From Photobacterium frigidiphilum (GTDB lineage Bacteria > Pseudomonadota > Gammaproteobacteria > Enterobacterales > Vibrionaceae): a stretch of DNA of 64,000 nt. Shown piece by piece: positions 45,835-56,400 of the stretch (within the stretch, counting starts at the first letter, position 1; each line of letters opens with the position of its first letter). The stretch is from assembly GCF_003025615.1 (NCBI RefSeq), contig NZ_PYMJ01000028.1, positions 21,295 through 85,294 on the forward strand, given 5' to 3'. A program made the translations under genes and the position numbers. Under the pieces are notes generated by a model. That model did no database searches. It saw nothing but the letters and a program-made list of their open reading frames with translations, and was not told where the DNA came from.

Positions 45835-47160
45835 TTGAAACTTCGTAGTACTGCCCTCGTAAAAGGCTTTAGGCAATCAGCCCCCTACGTGAATGCACAC
45901 TCAGGTAAAACGGTTGTCATTATGTTAGGCGGCGAAGCCATTGCTGATCCTAACTTTGCAAATATTGTTAACGATATCGCGCTGTTAAACAGCCTTGGGT
46001 TACAGATTGTTGTGGTATATGGCGCTCGCCCGCAAATATCACACTTATTAACCTCACAGGGCTACACAACGCCTTACCATAAAGGTATTCGGGTTACCGA
46101 CGCACGCGCGCTAGAGCTAGTAAAACAAGCGGCGGGGCAATTACAGCTCGATATTACGGCACGATTTTCGATGGGGCTCAACAACACACCAATGGCAGGG
46201 GCGCAGATAAATGTCATAAGTGGCAATTTCATTATCGCCCAGCCACTTGGTATTGATGACGGTATCGATTATTACCATACTGGCCGTATTCGCCGTATTG
46301 ATATCGATGGTATTCAGCGCCAACTCAATCAACATTCAATTGTATTGCTCGGCCCAGTGGCCAGCTCAGTCACCGGCGAATGCTTTAACCTTACCTCAGA
46401 AGAAGTCGCAACTCAGCTAGCCATAAGATTAAAGGCCGATAAGTTAATTGGTTTTTGCTCGGAACAAGGTGTTATTGACCTTGATGGTGAAGTGGCATCA
46501 GAGATGTTGCCCAACGAAGCAGAAACGGCTCTACAACGTTTAATCGAAGCACAAGAAGATGATTGTGGTACTGCTCGTTTCTTACGAGGGGCCGTTAGTG
46601 CATGTCGTGCTGGCGTACCACGAAGCCATCTGATTAGTTATAAAGAAGACGGGGCTTTAATCCAAGAGCTCTTCTCGCTTGATGGTATTGGTACCCAAAT
46701 CGTAATGGCAAGTGCTGAAAAAGTGCGTGGTGCAGGCATTGATGACATTGGTGGTATTCTCGACCTTATCTACCCTCTCGAACAAGAAGGCATTTTAGTA
46801 CGTCGCTCTCGTGAACAACTCGAACAAGAAATCGAACAGTTCACCATTATTGAACGCGATGGGCTGATTATTGCTTGCGCTGCACTGTATCCATTTCCTG
46901 ATGAAAAAATTGCCGAGATGGCATGTGTTGCTGTTCACCCTGATTTTAGAGACGGGGATCGTGGTGTCATACTGCTTAATCGCCTTCGTCAGCAAGCCAA
47001 AGAACAGCGCCTAAAACACATTTTTGTCTTAACCACTCGCAGCGTACATTGGTTCCTAGAGCAAGGCTTTATCGAGTCCGATGTAGAACAATTACCGATG
47101 GCTAAAAAAGCGTTATATAACTTCCAACGTCGATCCAAGATTTTAGTGTTGGCTGTCTAG
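45835..47160 (+). CDS. argA: N-acetylglutamate synthase
   Basis: First enzyme of arginine synthesis, feedback-inhibited by arginine. It has 441 residues: an N-terminal amino-acid-kinase-like domain (VIMLGGEAIADPNF, VVVYGARPQISHLL) that holds the arginine site, and a C-terminal GNAT acetyltransferase domain (~295-441; VAVHPDFRDGDRGVILLNRL). It starts at TTG: both nearby ATGs (45821, 45825) are closed by stops within six codons. KLRSTALVKGFRQSAPYVN aligns with the E. coli N-terminus. Confidence 0.95.
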   Translation: MKLRSTALVKGFRQSAPYVNAHSGKTVVIMLGGEAIADPNFANIVNDIALLNSLGLQIVVVYGARPQISHLLTSQGYTTPYHKGIRVTDARALELVKQAAGQLQLDITARFSMGLNNTPMAGAQINVISGNFIIAQPLGIDDGIDYYHTGRIRRIDIDGIQRQLNQHSIVLLGPVASSVTGECFNLTSEEVATQLAIRLKADKLIGFCSEQGVIDLDGEVASEMLPNEAETALQRLIEAQEDDCGTARFLRGAVSACRAGVPRSHLISYKEDGALIQELFSLDGIGTQIVMASAEKVRGAGIDDIGGILDLIYPLEQEGILVRRSREQLEQEIEQFTIIERDGLIIACAALYPFPDEKIAEMACVAVHPDFRDGDRGVILLNRLRQQAKEQRLKHIFVLTTRSVHWFLEQGFIESDVEQLPMAKKALYNFQRRSKILVLAV

Positions 47161-47166
47161 ACAAAC

Positions 47167-47190
47167 GCCTGCAATAGCAGGCATTTATTA
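47167..47190 (+). terminator. Hairpin after argA
   Basis: GCCTGC-AATA-GCAGGC followed by ATTTATTATC, a modest intrinsic terminator between argA and the convergent recD. Confidence 0.5.
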
Positions 47191-47210
47191 TCATTTACAG
47201 CCCTTAAAGC

Positions 47211-49334
47211 CTATCCTAATAAACAGGCTAATCCACTTGCTCTTTCCGTTCGTAGTCTTACAGCACGAGCTATCACATCTGGTTGAGCGAACAGATATAA
47301 GCGGGTTTTCGCTCGTGTAACACCTGTATAAATCAGTTCTCGCGTTAAAATGGGCGTGAAGTCTGCAGGCAATACCATTAAGGTGTCTTCAAATTCAGAC
47401 CCTTGCGATTTATGGATCGTCATCGCATACACGGTTTCATGTTCAGGTAACCGGCTTGGCAATACGCTACGAATAGACCCGTCTGGCATTTCAAAAAAGA
47501 CGCGCAGATGCGGTTTATTGGGATCGACTTTTTCATCAATCATGGCGATACCAATATCACCATTATAGAGCCCTAAACCATGATCATTTCGAGTGATCAT
47601 GACAGGTCGACCTTCATACCAAGTATCATCGGTTTGGCTTATTTTTCCAATTCGTACCAGTTCACGTTCTATGCGCTGATTCAAACCAACCACACCAAAA
47701 TCACCTTCCCGTAATGCACATAATAACCGTACGCTAGAAAAGGCTTTCAATACCACTTCCGGTTCTTGCTTATGTTCAATGGCATCTAAATAATCACGGT
47801 AGAAGGTTACCGTTCGATTAATCATCTTTTGGTAGTTTTCAGCACTCAGTGGGTAATGATTAATGTCTTTGAAATCGTGTTGGCAAACTTTTTCAACATC
47901 ATACGGTTTTCCATCATTAATCGCTTTCGCCAACTTACCAATACCCGACTCGGCATGAAAACGGTAACTTTTTTGCAGCATGCACAAGCTATCTGCAATC
48001 GGGCTAACACTGTTATCTTCATGCGTACCACTATGAATACCAGAGACATTAAACCCTGTTAACTGGCTAAGCACTTGATCTTGCTGCGGGCTGTACCCCT
48101 GACTGGCAAAAGCACAAATATCCCCCAGCACAGCGCCAGCTTCAACAGAGGCAAGCTGATCACGATCACCTAACAGAATCAATTTTGCATGGGGTGGTAA
48201 TGCATCAAGCAAACGCGCCATCATTGGTAAATCGACCATCGATGCTTCATCAACCACCAGCACGTCAAGGTGTAATGGGTTATCACGGTGATGACGAAAA
48301 TCAACTTGATTAGGTACTGAACCTAATAAGCGGTGAATGGTACTTGATTGCGTTGGGATGCGCAGACGCACATCAGGGTCAACAGGTAGCGACTGTACCG
48401 CTAAACCAATCGACTCAGTCAAACGGGCAGCAGCTTTCCCTGTGGGTGCTACTAGCTTAATGTTCGGTGTAATGACCTCATCACCGCTATTAGCATCATC
48501 GGCTTGCATCACTAACGCAGCAAGTAACTTGGCGACGGTCGTTGTTTTACCAGTACCCGGCCCACCTGATATAACCGAAAATTGACGTGTAATCGCCATC
48601 GCGGCTGCTACTTTCTGCCAGTTAAGGCACACAGACTGTGGCACCAAATCATCCAATACAGATAACTCTTCCGCTTTATTTGCCGAGGTTAATGCCACAT
48701 CAATGGCTTGCCAATCCAGTTCAGCAGCTTGAACCACATCTAACTTATCACACACTTCTTTCTGGCGACGCTCAGCACTGTCACCAGCATCAGATGTTGA
48801 TGACGGCCCTTTTTTTAACTGCTGTAAGGCTTGATACAAATAGGTATAAGTACGAGGAAATAGCGTATTCAGCACCGATGGCATAACAGCTGCAGGCGCT
48901 ATCGATTGCGCAGCATGCAACAATTTGTTTGCCACCAGCTGCTCAAAATGCCAGTAACGGTGCAAATATAAACGACCGTCTTGAAGTACTAGCGGTGTGG
49001 CATGCTGTTCACCTTGCGCCATGTTTGAAATAACTGATAAACCACTTAGCTCAGCTTCCCAATTTTTAGGCTCTGGTAAACCATCTAGTAAGGTAACTGA
49101 CACACGGCTAGATAGGCCAAATAATGATTGAGTATTCAGATCATCTAGCCTTAAACAGACGTGCCCTTTGCCTAATTCATGACTGACAAGAGCAGTAATC
49201 AAAGCCACTAATGAGGAATGCGATTCAGGGCAACGCAACGCAACGAATTTAGCAAACTGATAATCAAGCTGACGCAATGCACCTTGCTTTGTGAGTTCTT
49301 GCAAACGCTTAAGCATCGATCTGCTCTCCATCAA
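47211..49334 (-). CDS. recD: Exonuclease V subunit alpha (RecD)
   Basis: 5'-3' helicase subunit of RecBCD. It has 707 residues, about 100 more than E. coli RecD; extra sequence lies around residues 180-230 (SSTSDAGDSAERRQKEV...) and ~420-440. Walker A GGPGTGKTTTVAKLL is near residue 262, the DEAS box LDVLVVDEASMVDLPMMARLL near residue 358, and the C-terminal VYAMTIHKSQGSEF and YTGVTRAKTRLYLF motifs are intact. The start overlaps the recB 3' end by 26 bp; a start at codon 7 (MLKRLQ) would shorten the overlap to 8 bp. Confidence 0.95.
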   Translation of the reverse strand: MMESRSMLKRLQELTKQGALRQLDYQFAKFVALRCPESHSSLVALITALVSHELGKGHVCLRLDDLNTQSLFGLSSRVSVTLLDGLPEPKNWEAELSGLSVISNMAQGEQHATPLVLQDGRLYLHRYWHFEQLVANKLLHAAQSIAPAAVMPSVLNTLFPRTYTYLYQALQQLKKGPSSTSDAGDSAERRQKEVCDKLDVVQAAELDWQAIDVALTSANKAEELSVLDDLVPQSVCLNWQKVAAAMAITRQFSVISGGPGTGKTTTVAKLLAALVMQADDANSGDEVITPNIKLVAPTGKAAARLTESIGLAVQSLPVDPDVRLRIPTQSSTIHRLLGSVPNQVDFRHHRDNPLHLDVLVVDEASMVDLPMMARLLDALPPHAKLILLGDRDQLASVEAGAVLGDICAFASQGYSPQQDQVLSQLTGFNVSGIHSGTHEDNSVSPIADSLCMLQKSYRFHAESGIGKLAKAINDGKPYDVEKVCQHDFKDINHYPLSAENYQKMINRTVTFYRDYLDAIEHKQEPEVVLKAFSSVRLLCALREGDFGVVGLNQRIERELVRIGKISQTDDTWYEGRPVMITRNDHGLGLYNGDIGIAMIDEKVDPNKPHLRVFFEMPDGSIRSVLPSRLPEHETVYAMTIHKSQGSEFEDTLMVLPADFTPILTRELIYTGVTRAKTRLYLFAQPDVIARAVRLRTERASGLACLLG

Positions 49335-52300
49335 TTAATTGTTCTAGTTCAAGCAGTAAGGCTTCACTTGGCCGCGCATGGAAAATGCCACTGTCGCTGC
49401 CTGCTTCCATGCCACGTAGAAACAAGTAAAACACGCCACCAAAGTGGGTTTCGTAATCATAATTAGGCATGCGGCTGCGCAGAAAGCGCTGTAATGCAAG
49501 GGCATAGATTTGGTATTGCAAATCATAACGGTGATCACGCATGGCTTCGACTAGCTGTGCGCCACGGTACACACTAGGGTCATCCCCTAAATGGTTCGAT
49601 TTCCAATCGAGTACATAGTATTTTCCATCATGCTCAAACACTAAATCGATGAAGCCTTTCAGCATGCCACTGACCGTCGCAAAGCCCAGCTCACCGGCTT
49701 TGGCTGATACTGTGTCATGCTTTGCTATTACCTTATTCAACATTCTCGATGACAATAAGGTGATTGGCAGTAGAAACTCCATTTCCGTTAGTCGCTGTGA
49801 CGGGTTCTTATCGACTAATTTCATGCCCTGCCCGTCTAATGAGCAGTTCAATACATCTTTAATCAATTGTTGTAATACTGGTAACCACACCAGATCATAA
49901 TTTTCTTTTTGCAACAAATCGGTCAAGGTTACCACGGTTTCAGGGCTGTCGACGGGCGCTGTAAATTCAATCTCTTCAAACACGGTATGCAAGAATGTAC
50001 CGGGACGCGCACCACGCGGAAAAGTATAAATTGAATATTCAGGCTCAAGTTCAAGCAGATTACCGTCATGATCAACGCTGGCTTCGCCCTCAATCGCCGT
50101 TTCAACCGCTGATTCAATATCAAACCCCGGCAAATCTAAGCTACTGTCATGGTAGGCTTGGTGTCCTTGCTTCACTAGGCTGGAATAACTAGTCATCCAC
50201 CAATTACGCTCAAGCGACATCGTAAAATGATTAGGCGATAGCTCTGCATCGTCTTGCGCTAGTGGCTGCCACTTTTCTTCAGGTAAAACAGGTGGTTCGA
50301 TAACGGTAATCGCAGGTTGGCTTTCTGCTAATTTCGCTAAGGCTAGTTCCAAATCAGCAATGGTGCCTTCTTTGCCATTTTGAATTAAATGCCCCATTGC
50401 TGAGTGATGTAATCCGGTCGGTTCTTTGGTACTCCGACCATTACGAATCGGAGCCATACCTATATAACAACCATACACCGCACGCGTTAGGGCAACGTAA
50501 ATAAGACGAAGATCTTCTGCTAGGCGCTCTTTATCAGCTTTTTCAATCGAATCTGCTTGCTTGGCTATATCTAATACTGTGATGTTTTCTGCTTCATCGT
50601 GGTATTTCACTTCACCTTTACTATCAACTTCACGATAGCTACACACAAACGGCATAAAGACGAGGTCATATTCTAGCCCTTTCGATTTGTGAATAGTGAC
50701 GATTTGTACCAAGTTACGCTCTGATTCCAAACGTAAAACCTGATCTTCAGCATTGCCGTTCGGCTCTGCTACATGCTCGGCTAACCAACGTAATAAACCG
50801 TAATCACTGTCTAAGGTTTGACTCGCTTCTTGCAGTAACTCAGCAATATGCAGTAAATCGGTTAAACGGCGCTCGCCGCCTTCTTCTGCTAATAGGTTTT
50901 CAGCCATTTTTTCTTTTGCCATCACGCTACGTATCATTGCCATTACGCCACGTGTTAGCCATTGTTTGCGGTACTCTTTGAAGTTATTGATTGCCGCTTC
51001 CCATGCATTCTCACTATTGTTGAGTTCATCAAGTTCAACGGCTGTTAATGCAAATAGGCTAGAGGCCAATGCCGCACGTAATGCACGATCATCTTCAGGG
51101 GTGAGTACTGCTTGTAATAAACGTTGAATATCTGCCGCTTCAGCTGTTGAAAATACGCTATCACGGTTTGATAGATACACACTGGCAATGCCTTGTTCTG
51201 ACAATGCCTTTCGCACTAATTTACCTTCATTACCAGTACGTACTAGCACTGCAACATCACTGGCTTGAATTGCTTTCTTGTTGTCTTTGTCTTGGAAAAA
51301 AGCACTGCCTTGTTCTGATTGAGTCAGTACATTCTGAATTTGTGCCGCGGTCGCATTCGCCATGGCTTCTTGATAACTGCCTTTCGTGACGGGCTTACCG
51401 TCAAAGCTGTCTTGATGCCAGAACGTCAAGGCGTGTTGAGCTTGATTATCTAACCACCAGCTACGGTCTGGGGCTTTAGGGCTATGGTTAACCGATAAAA
51501 ATTGAATATCTTGATCGTAAATGAACGGGCTCTCGGGTCGAGCAAAAACACTGTTCACCGACGCAATCATATCTGCTGTTGAACGCCAGTTAGTATCGAG
51601 CGTGTAATGATCGTGTACCTGACGACGAGCTTGAATGTACGTGAAAATATCTGCGCCTCGGAAGGCATAAATCGCCTGCTTAGGATCGCCGATCATAAAC
51701 AAACCGCATTCCGGTTGATCTCGATAAATATTACTGAAAATACTGTATTGCTGTGGATCGGTATCTTGGAATTCATCAATCATTGCGACCGGATACTGAT
51801 TTCGTATACGCCCAGCCAGCAGATCATCTTGATCGTTATCGATCGCAGCAGATAATTGGGTTAACAAGTCATCAAACGATAACCACCCTTTACGCTCTTT
51901 TGCTTGCGCCAATAACACACGACACTGTTCGATGGCATGCGCCATTAAAGGATCATGTAAGTTAGCCGGATTATCGAGCAACTCACCAATGGCGACAAAT
52001 ACCGCATGCTCAGGCGCTTCACCCTTCGCGGTTTTTTCGATTAATGTGTGCTGATGAAAGCGATCCAATTTATCGGGCAGTTCATAGTTATCGGTGGGTT
52101 GTGCTGCCCACTGGCTCACCTGTGCCAGCCAAGTCGGTAAGCTTTTTTTGGTATAACTGCGCTTATTAACCCCTGAATTGGCGATCAGAGGTTCAAGGTC
52201 TGTTTCATGCTCACGCCATAGTGCTTTAATCGCATCGATACGTTGCATGTTTTGCTGATGCAAATCAGCCAACGAATCGCTCATTGCCGCAACTGACAAC

Positions 52301-53058
52301 TTCACAGGAGCGCCTGTTAAGCTGCCCCCGATGTCTTTTAACAATGCCGCCGGAGATGACCAAATATTGCGGACTTCATTGGCTAACGCATGAGGTAGGT
52401 GGTAAAAATTTCGACGCCAATAATCGGCAGCTACCAAGCTTTTCAACTGGCTTTCATCGGTAACAAATTCATTATTAAAGCGACTACCCGATTCAAACGC
52501 ATTTTGGGTAAGCATTCGCTGGCAGAAACCGTGAATGGTATAAATGGCCGCTTCATCCATTTGGCGTTCTGCATTCAACAGAATTTGTGCCGCCGCTTTA
52601 TGATCACTAATGGCGGTTAATAGCGGTTCAATAACCGGATCGTTACTAAAGCCACGACAAAATGCGATTTGAGCATCATGAATTCGCGCACGAATACGAT
52701 CTCTTAATTCGGCAGTTGCCGCTTCAGTAAACGTCACCACCAAAATCTGATCAACAGTCAGCTCTGATGCATGGCGCGTTTCAGCGTTACCGTGCCCCAA
52801 CAACAAACGTAAATATAAACTCGCAATGGTAAAAGTCTTTCCTGTACCAGCAGATGCTTCAATTAAACGCGCACCATGCAGTGGGAAAGTCATCGGCTGC
52901 AATTTAGTGGGTGTATTCGCACTACCCGTTGGTTGATTATTCAAGTCTGACGGGTTATCCAAGCCTGATTGCACATTCAAATCTGGTTGCATGATATTGC
53001 CAAAGCCTTTTGTTGTTGGCGTATCAGATATGCCGTTATTGAGACATTCACCATCCAA
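49309..53058 (-). CDS. recB: Exonuclease V subunit beta (RecB)
   Basis: 3'-5' UvrD-like helicase and the only nuclease of RecBCD. The frame has 1249 codons. Walker A EASAGTGKT is at ~67-75, the DEFQDTDPQQY box near residue 420, and IHKSKGLEYDLVF near residue 787. The C-terminal nuclease motif LDWKSNHLG has Asp1151 and Lys1153. The start is uncertain: the outermost codon is TTG at 53058; ATG at codon 23 (MQPDLNV) is also possible, and the first ~55 residues are a low-complexity N-rich stretch not found in E. coli. Operon with recD. Confidence 0.94.
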   Translation of the reverse strand: MDGECLNNGISDTPTTKGFGNIMQPDLNVQSGLDNPSDLNNQPTGSANTPTKLQPMTFPLHGARLIEASAGTGKTFTIASLYLRLLLGHGNAETRHASELTVDQILVVTFTEAATAELRDRIRARIHDAQIAFCRGFSNDPVIEPLLTAISDHKAAAQILLNAERQMDEAAIYTIHGFCQRMLTQNAFESGSRFNNEFVTDESQLKSLVAADYWRRNFYHLPHALANEVRNIWSSPAALLKDIGGSLTGAPVKLSVAAMSDSLADLHQQNMQRIDAIKALWREHETDLEPLIANSGVNKRSYTKKSLPTWLAQVSQWAAQPTDNYELPDKLDRFHQHTLIEKTAKGEAPEHAVFVAIGELLDNPANLHDPLMAHAIEQCRVLLAQAKERKGWLSFDDLLTQLSAAIDNDQDDLLAGRIRNQYPVAMIDEFQDTDPQQYSIFSNIYRDQPECGLFMIGDPKQAIYAFRGADIFTYIQARRQVHDHYTLDTNWRSTADMIASVNSVFARPESPFIYDQDIQFLSVNHSPKAPDRSWWLDNQAQHALTFWHQDSFDGKPVTKGSYQEAMANATAAQIQNVLTQSEQGSAFFQDKDNKKAIQASDVAVLVRTGNEGKLVRKALSEQGIASVYLSNRDSVFSTAEAADIQRLLQAVLTPEDDRALRAALASSLFALTAVELDELNNSENAWEAAINNFKEYRKQWLTRGVMAMIRSVMAKEKMAENLLAEEGGERRLTDLLHIAELLQEASQTLDSDYGLLRWLAEHVAEPNGNAEDQVLRLESERNLVQIVTIHKSKGLEYDLVFMPFVCSYREVDSKGEVKYHDEAENITVLDIAKQADSIEKADKERLAEDLRLIYVALTRAVYGCYIGMAPIRNGRSTKEPTGLHHSAMGHLIQNGKEGTIADLELALAKLAESQPAITVIEPPVLPEEKWQPLAQDDAELSPNHFTMSLERNWWMTSYSSLVKQGHQAYHDSSLDLPGFDIESAVETAIEGEASVDHDGNLLELEPEYSIYTFPRGARPGTFLHTVFEEIEFTAPVDSPETVVTLTDLLQKENYDLVWLPVLQQLIKDVLNCSLDGQGMKLVDKNPSQRLTEMEFLLPITLLSSRMLNKVIAKHDTVSAKAGELGFATVSGMLKGFIDLVFEHDGKYYVLDWKSNHLGDDPSVYRGAQLVEAMRDHRYDLQYQIYALALQRFLRSRMPNYDYETHFGGVFYLFLRGMEAGSDSGIFHARPSEALLLELEQLIDGEQIDA

Positions 53059-53145
53059 TACCCATGATATAAATACGTGTTTTACAAACCATTTCTAAAT
53101 AAAGTGAGAGCCGAATAACGCCCCTATCGTTCACTTCAGTGATAG

Positions 53146-53168
53146 TGATCACATTTACATTGTGATCA
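53146..53168. promoter_or_regulatory. Perfect inverted repeat upstream of recB
   Basis: TGATCACA-TTTACAT-TGTGATCA: 8-bp arms, 7-bp spacer, ~90 bp upstream of the recB frame. The gap 53059-53413 holds no gene that I can support. The arms are everted relative to a CRP site, so a CRP call does not fit. An operator or mRNA hairpin is possible. Confidence 0.4.
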
Positions 53169-53413
53169 ATCACTTATAAACACTTTTTGATTTGTAAAAT
53201 ACCATTATGCTTTAATGATGTGAGAGCTTACTCACTGTTTAGCGTCAGAGGTTTAGCTAGTATCGCCCGCAAGAAACGTGGTCTACCTCTGGACCTGTGG
53301 TCGTACAGCGAACACCCTACAAATAAAAAATGATTTGCTGGCGACCACGCTACACCTCTTTACTCCACACCTTTTTATTCCACATCTTGTACTCAACAGC
53401 CAGTCACTTACTC

Positions 53414-56400
53414 TCAGTCATCTTCTACAACATCACTGTTTAAGATCGCAGCCTGTAAAACACGACTCGCTAATTGTGAGGCTTCAGCAGCAAGCTCATC
53501 ATTCCATTGTGGCCATACTCGTGCGATGTAGCTATCTGCACCTTCCCCAGGAAATAAGTACCCATCATTAAAGCAATCAGCCATCTTTTTCAGTGACTTA
53601 TCAATGGTTTCTTCATCATCTTTCCAGCTACCATCACGGCCGATACATGCCTGAATACCCGCTTGCGCTGTTTTAGGAAAGTAAGGCAAAGGCTGATTCA
53701 AGCCGTGGTAATACAGCGCCATCACATCTTGCAGGTAAGCCTTGGCTTGATCCGGTTCGATAATAGATAACACAAGGTGTTTATCGGTACCGATTAGGTG
53801 AGTCTGTTGACCACAGTGGCTTGCTGATAAACATAGATGATCAAACCAAGCCGTTAAGTGATCTTGCGCGCGAACTTTACCGCTACGGTAACGCACCAAA
53901 CCGGATTGATAACGCTGTTTTAACCACCCTTGCAGGTTCACATCATGACCAGCAACTTGGAAAATAAGATCAACTTCATGATCATCCAGTGGGCGATTAA
54001 CGAGCGGCACAATTTTATCGGCTAATGACACAACTTCAGTACGTGTCATGGCTAAATCTAGCTCACCAAATGCCGCGACAGGTAACCCACCAGCCGCTTT
54101 TTGTTCAGCAGAAAATGCAGCAAAGACGGCATCCTCATTCTTGTTGCTCACCTTAGCATCAAGCAGCAATGCCAATAGTTCATCACGTAGCAAGTAGCTT
54201 TCTAAGCCATTCAATATGAACGGCTCATCATCTTCCATCACACCCATCGGTGGTTCAAAGAAAACTTTCAAACGACGATTAAAAAAGTAACGTACCGGTA
54301 AACGCCAGAATCGCTGCAACTCCGCCAATTCTAAGACCAATTCCTGATCACTAACCATGGGTTCTGCATCTAATGCTGTAAGCTGAAATGCTTTGTTTGC
54401 CTCACCGTGTCGCGCCGCGGCTGGTAACCATTCAGCAGCAAAACTCGGTTTCTCACCAATAAAGGCGGTTGGGCTAAAAGGTACTAGAGGATGGTGATGA
54501 ACTAACAGTTCTTCTTTCAATCGTTTGGCTGATTGATCTACAGGTAAGACTTCATCGCCTTCTAGGCAGTAACCTTGCTGGCAGTATTCCACCAGCTCAC
54601 TGACTAATACTGATGGCACTTTTTCAGCATTATCTTGAATCGAACGGCCCACATAACTGATGTACAAGGTTTCTTGTGCCGATTGAATGGCTTCAAGGAA
54701 CAGGTAGCGGTCGTCATCACGGCGTGAACGGTCACCAGCTTTGGTGCGGCCATTCATTAAATCAAAGCCTTCTGGCGCGATATTTCGCGGGTAAGCCCCA
54801 TCGTTCATCCCCAGCAAACATACTACTTTGAAGGGAATTGAACGCATTGGCATCAAGGTACAGAAGTTGACCTGCCCTGCTAAGAAGCGTTGACTTACCC
54901 GCTCACCAGACAGCTTATCTTGCAAGTACTGCGTCAATACAGCAGGTGAGATCAATGACTGATAACCCGCATCTGCAAGCTGTTCATGCAAGCGATGTAG
55001 GTTATCGCGAATCGATTTCAGTACCAGCTCGCCGTCTAATTCAACGGCTAAGAAATCGTCTAGTAATTGATTAAGCAGATCGGTCCAAGACGATACGCAT
55101 TGAGGCTGTGCCAACTGCTCACGATAAGAGATCAAGCTATCAATAAACCCTGCAAGTTGCCCTGCTAGCTCCGCATCTAAACCTTGAACCTGCTCATAGG
55201 CTGAGATGCCATCAAATAAGCCCGCATCATGAGGCATGGCATAGCCCAACAACATTCGCTGAATACCGAATAGCCACGTATTTTGATTTTGTTCTGGCAG
55301 CTCAAATTGGCAAGCGGTTTTCTCATCCAGCCCCCACCGAACACCTGCTTCTTCTATCCAACGTTTAATTTTTTCGAAGCTATTACTATCAAAGCCAAAC
55401 TTGTTCATAACAGCCGGAACTTCTAACAGTTCCAGTAACTCAGAGGCATTACAACGGCTTTCAGGCAAAGTCAGTAAACGCATGAATGCCAGCAAGATAG
55501 GGTTTTCTTGCTCGGCAGTTCGATCTGAAATCGAGAAGGGGATATAACGATTACCCGGCGCATTGCCGAAAACGGATTGAATAGCCGCGCTATACGCATT
55601 GATGTCGGCCACCATTACGATCACATCGCGTGGTTTTAGCCCTTTGGCTGTTTCGGCTTCAAACATAGCGAGCAAATTATCATGCAATACTTCCACTTCA
55701 CGCATCGGGCTGTGGCAAGCATGGATCGATAATGACATATCGCCATCGCTGATCGGAAACTTGTGGTCGCTGGAATCCAGAATCTGATCGTTCTGACGAT
55801 CTTCTAGATTTAAAATATCGGCCTGAATCGCGTGCAGTAACGAGTCAGGTTCAATATCAACAAAACCCGCATCCACTTCGTTGACCTGCATCTCTGACAA
55901 TAAATACATATTGTCACGCCCCAACTTACCCATAGAGGCCAGTAAGCTATTGCCCACAACATCATTATGCATGTCATCATCATAATGATTTTCATCGGTA
56001 TCTTTCAGCACAGCGACATTTTCATCGCTGGCATTTTCATCACCATGTAGCGTGTCATCACTTGAAACATTCAGTTGCTTGATAGTCACTCGTTGATTGG
56101 CAGCCAATCGAGCCAAATGCTTACGATCGCGAATATCACCCCAGTAATAACGACAAGGGTTAGTAAACATCAGATGTACATCAATGTGCTCACCCAATGC
56201 CGCTAATGCGTCAAGATAACGAGGCGGTAATGATGAAATACCAAACACAAATAATCGTTTCGGTAAATTAGCAGGCAGTGTTCCGCTACTGGCATAATTA
56301 TCTAACGTATCAATGAAATGTTCATACAGATTGGCACGATGATAAGGCGACTGCCCCAATGCCAATGTTTGATCGTACAACGCTTGCCATAAAATAGGCT

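Noticed and set aside
49230..49246. Short GCAAC repeat (three units) in recD
   Set aside because: Only three 5-bp units within a conserved coding region; too few to claim phase variation.
53146..53168. CRP site upstream of recB
   Set aside because: The half-sites are everted (TCACA-N7-TGTGA instead of TGTGA-N6-TCACA), so it does not match the CRP consensus.
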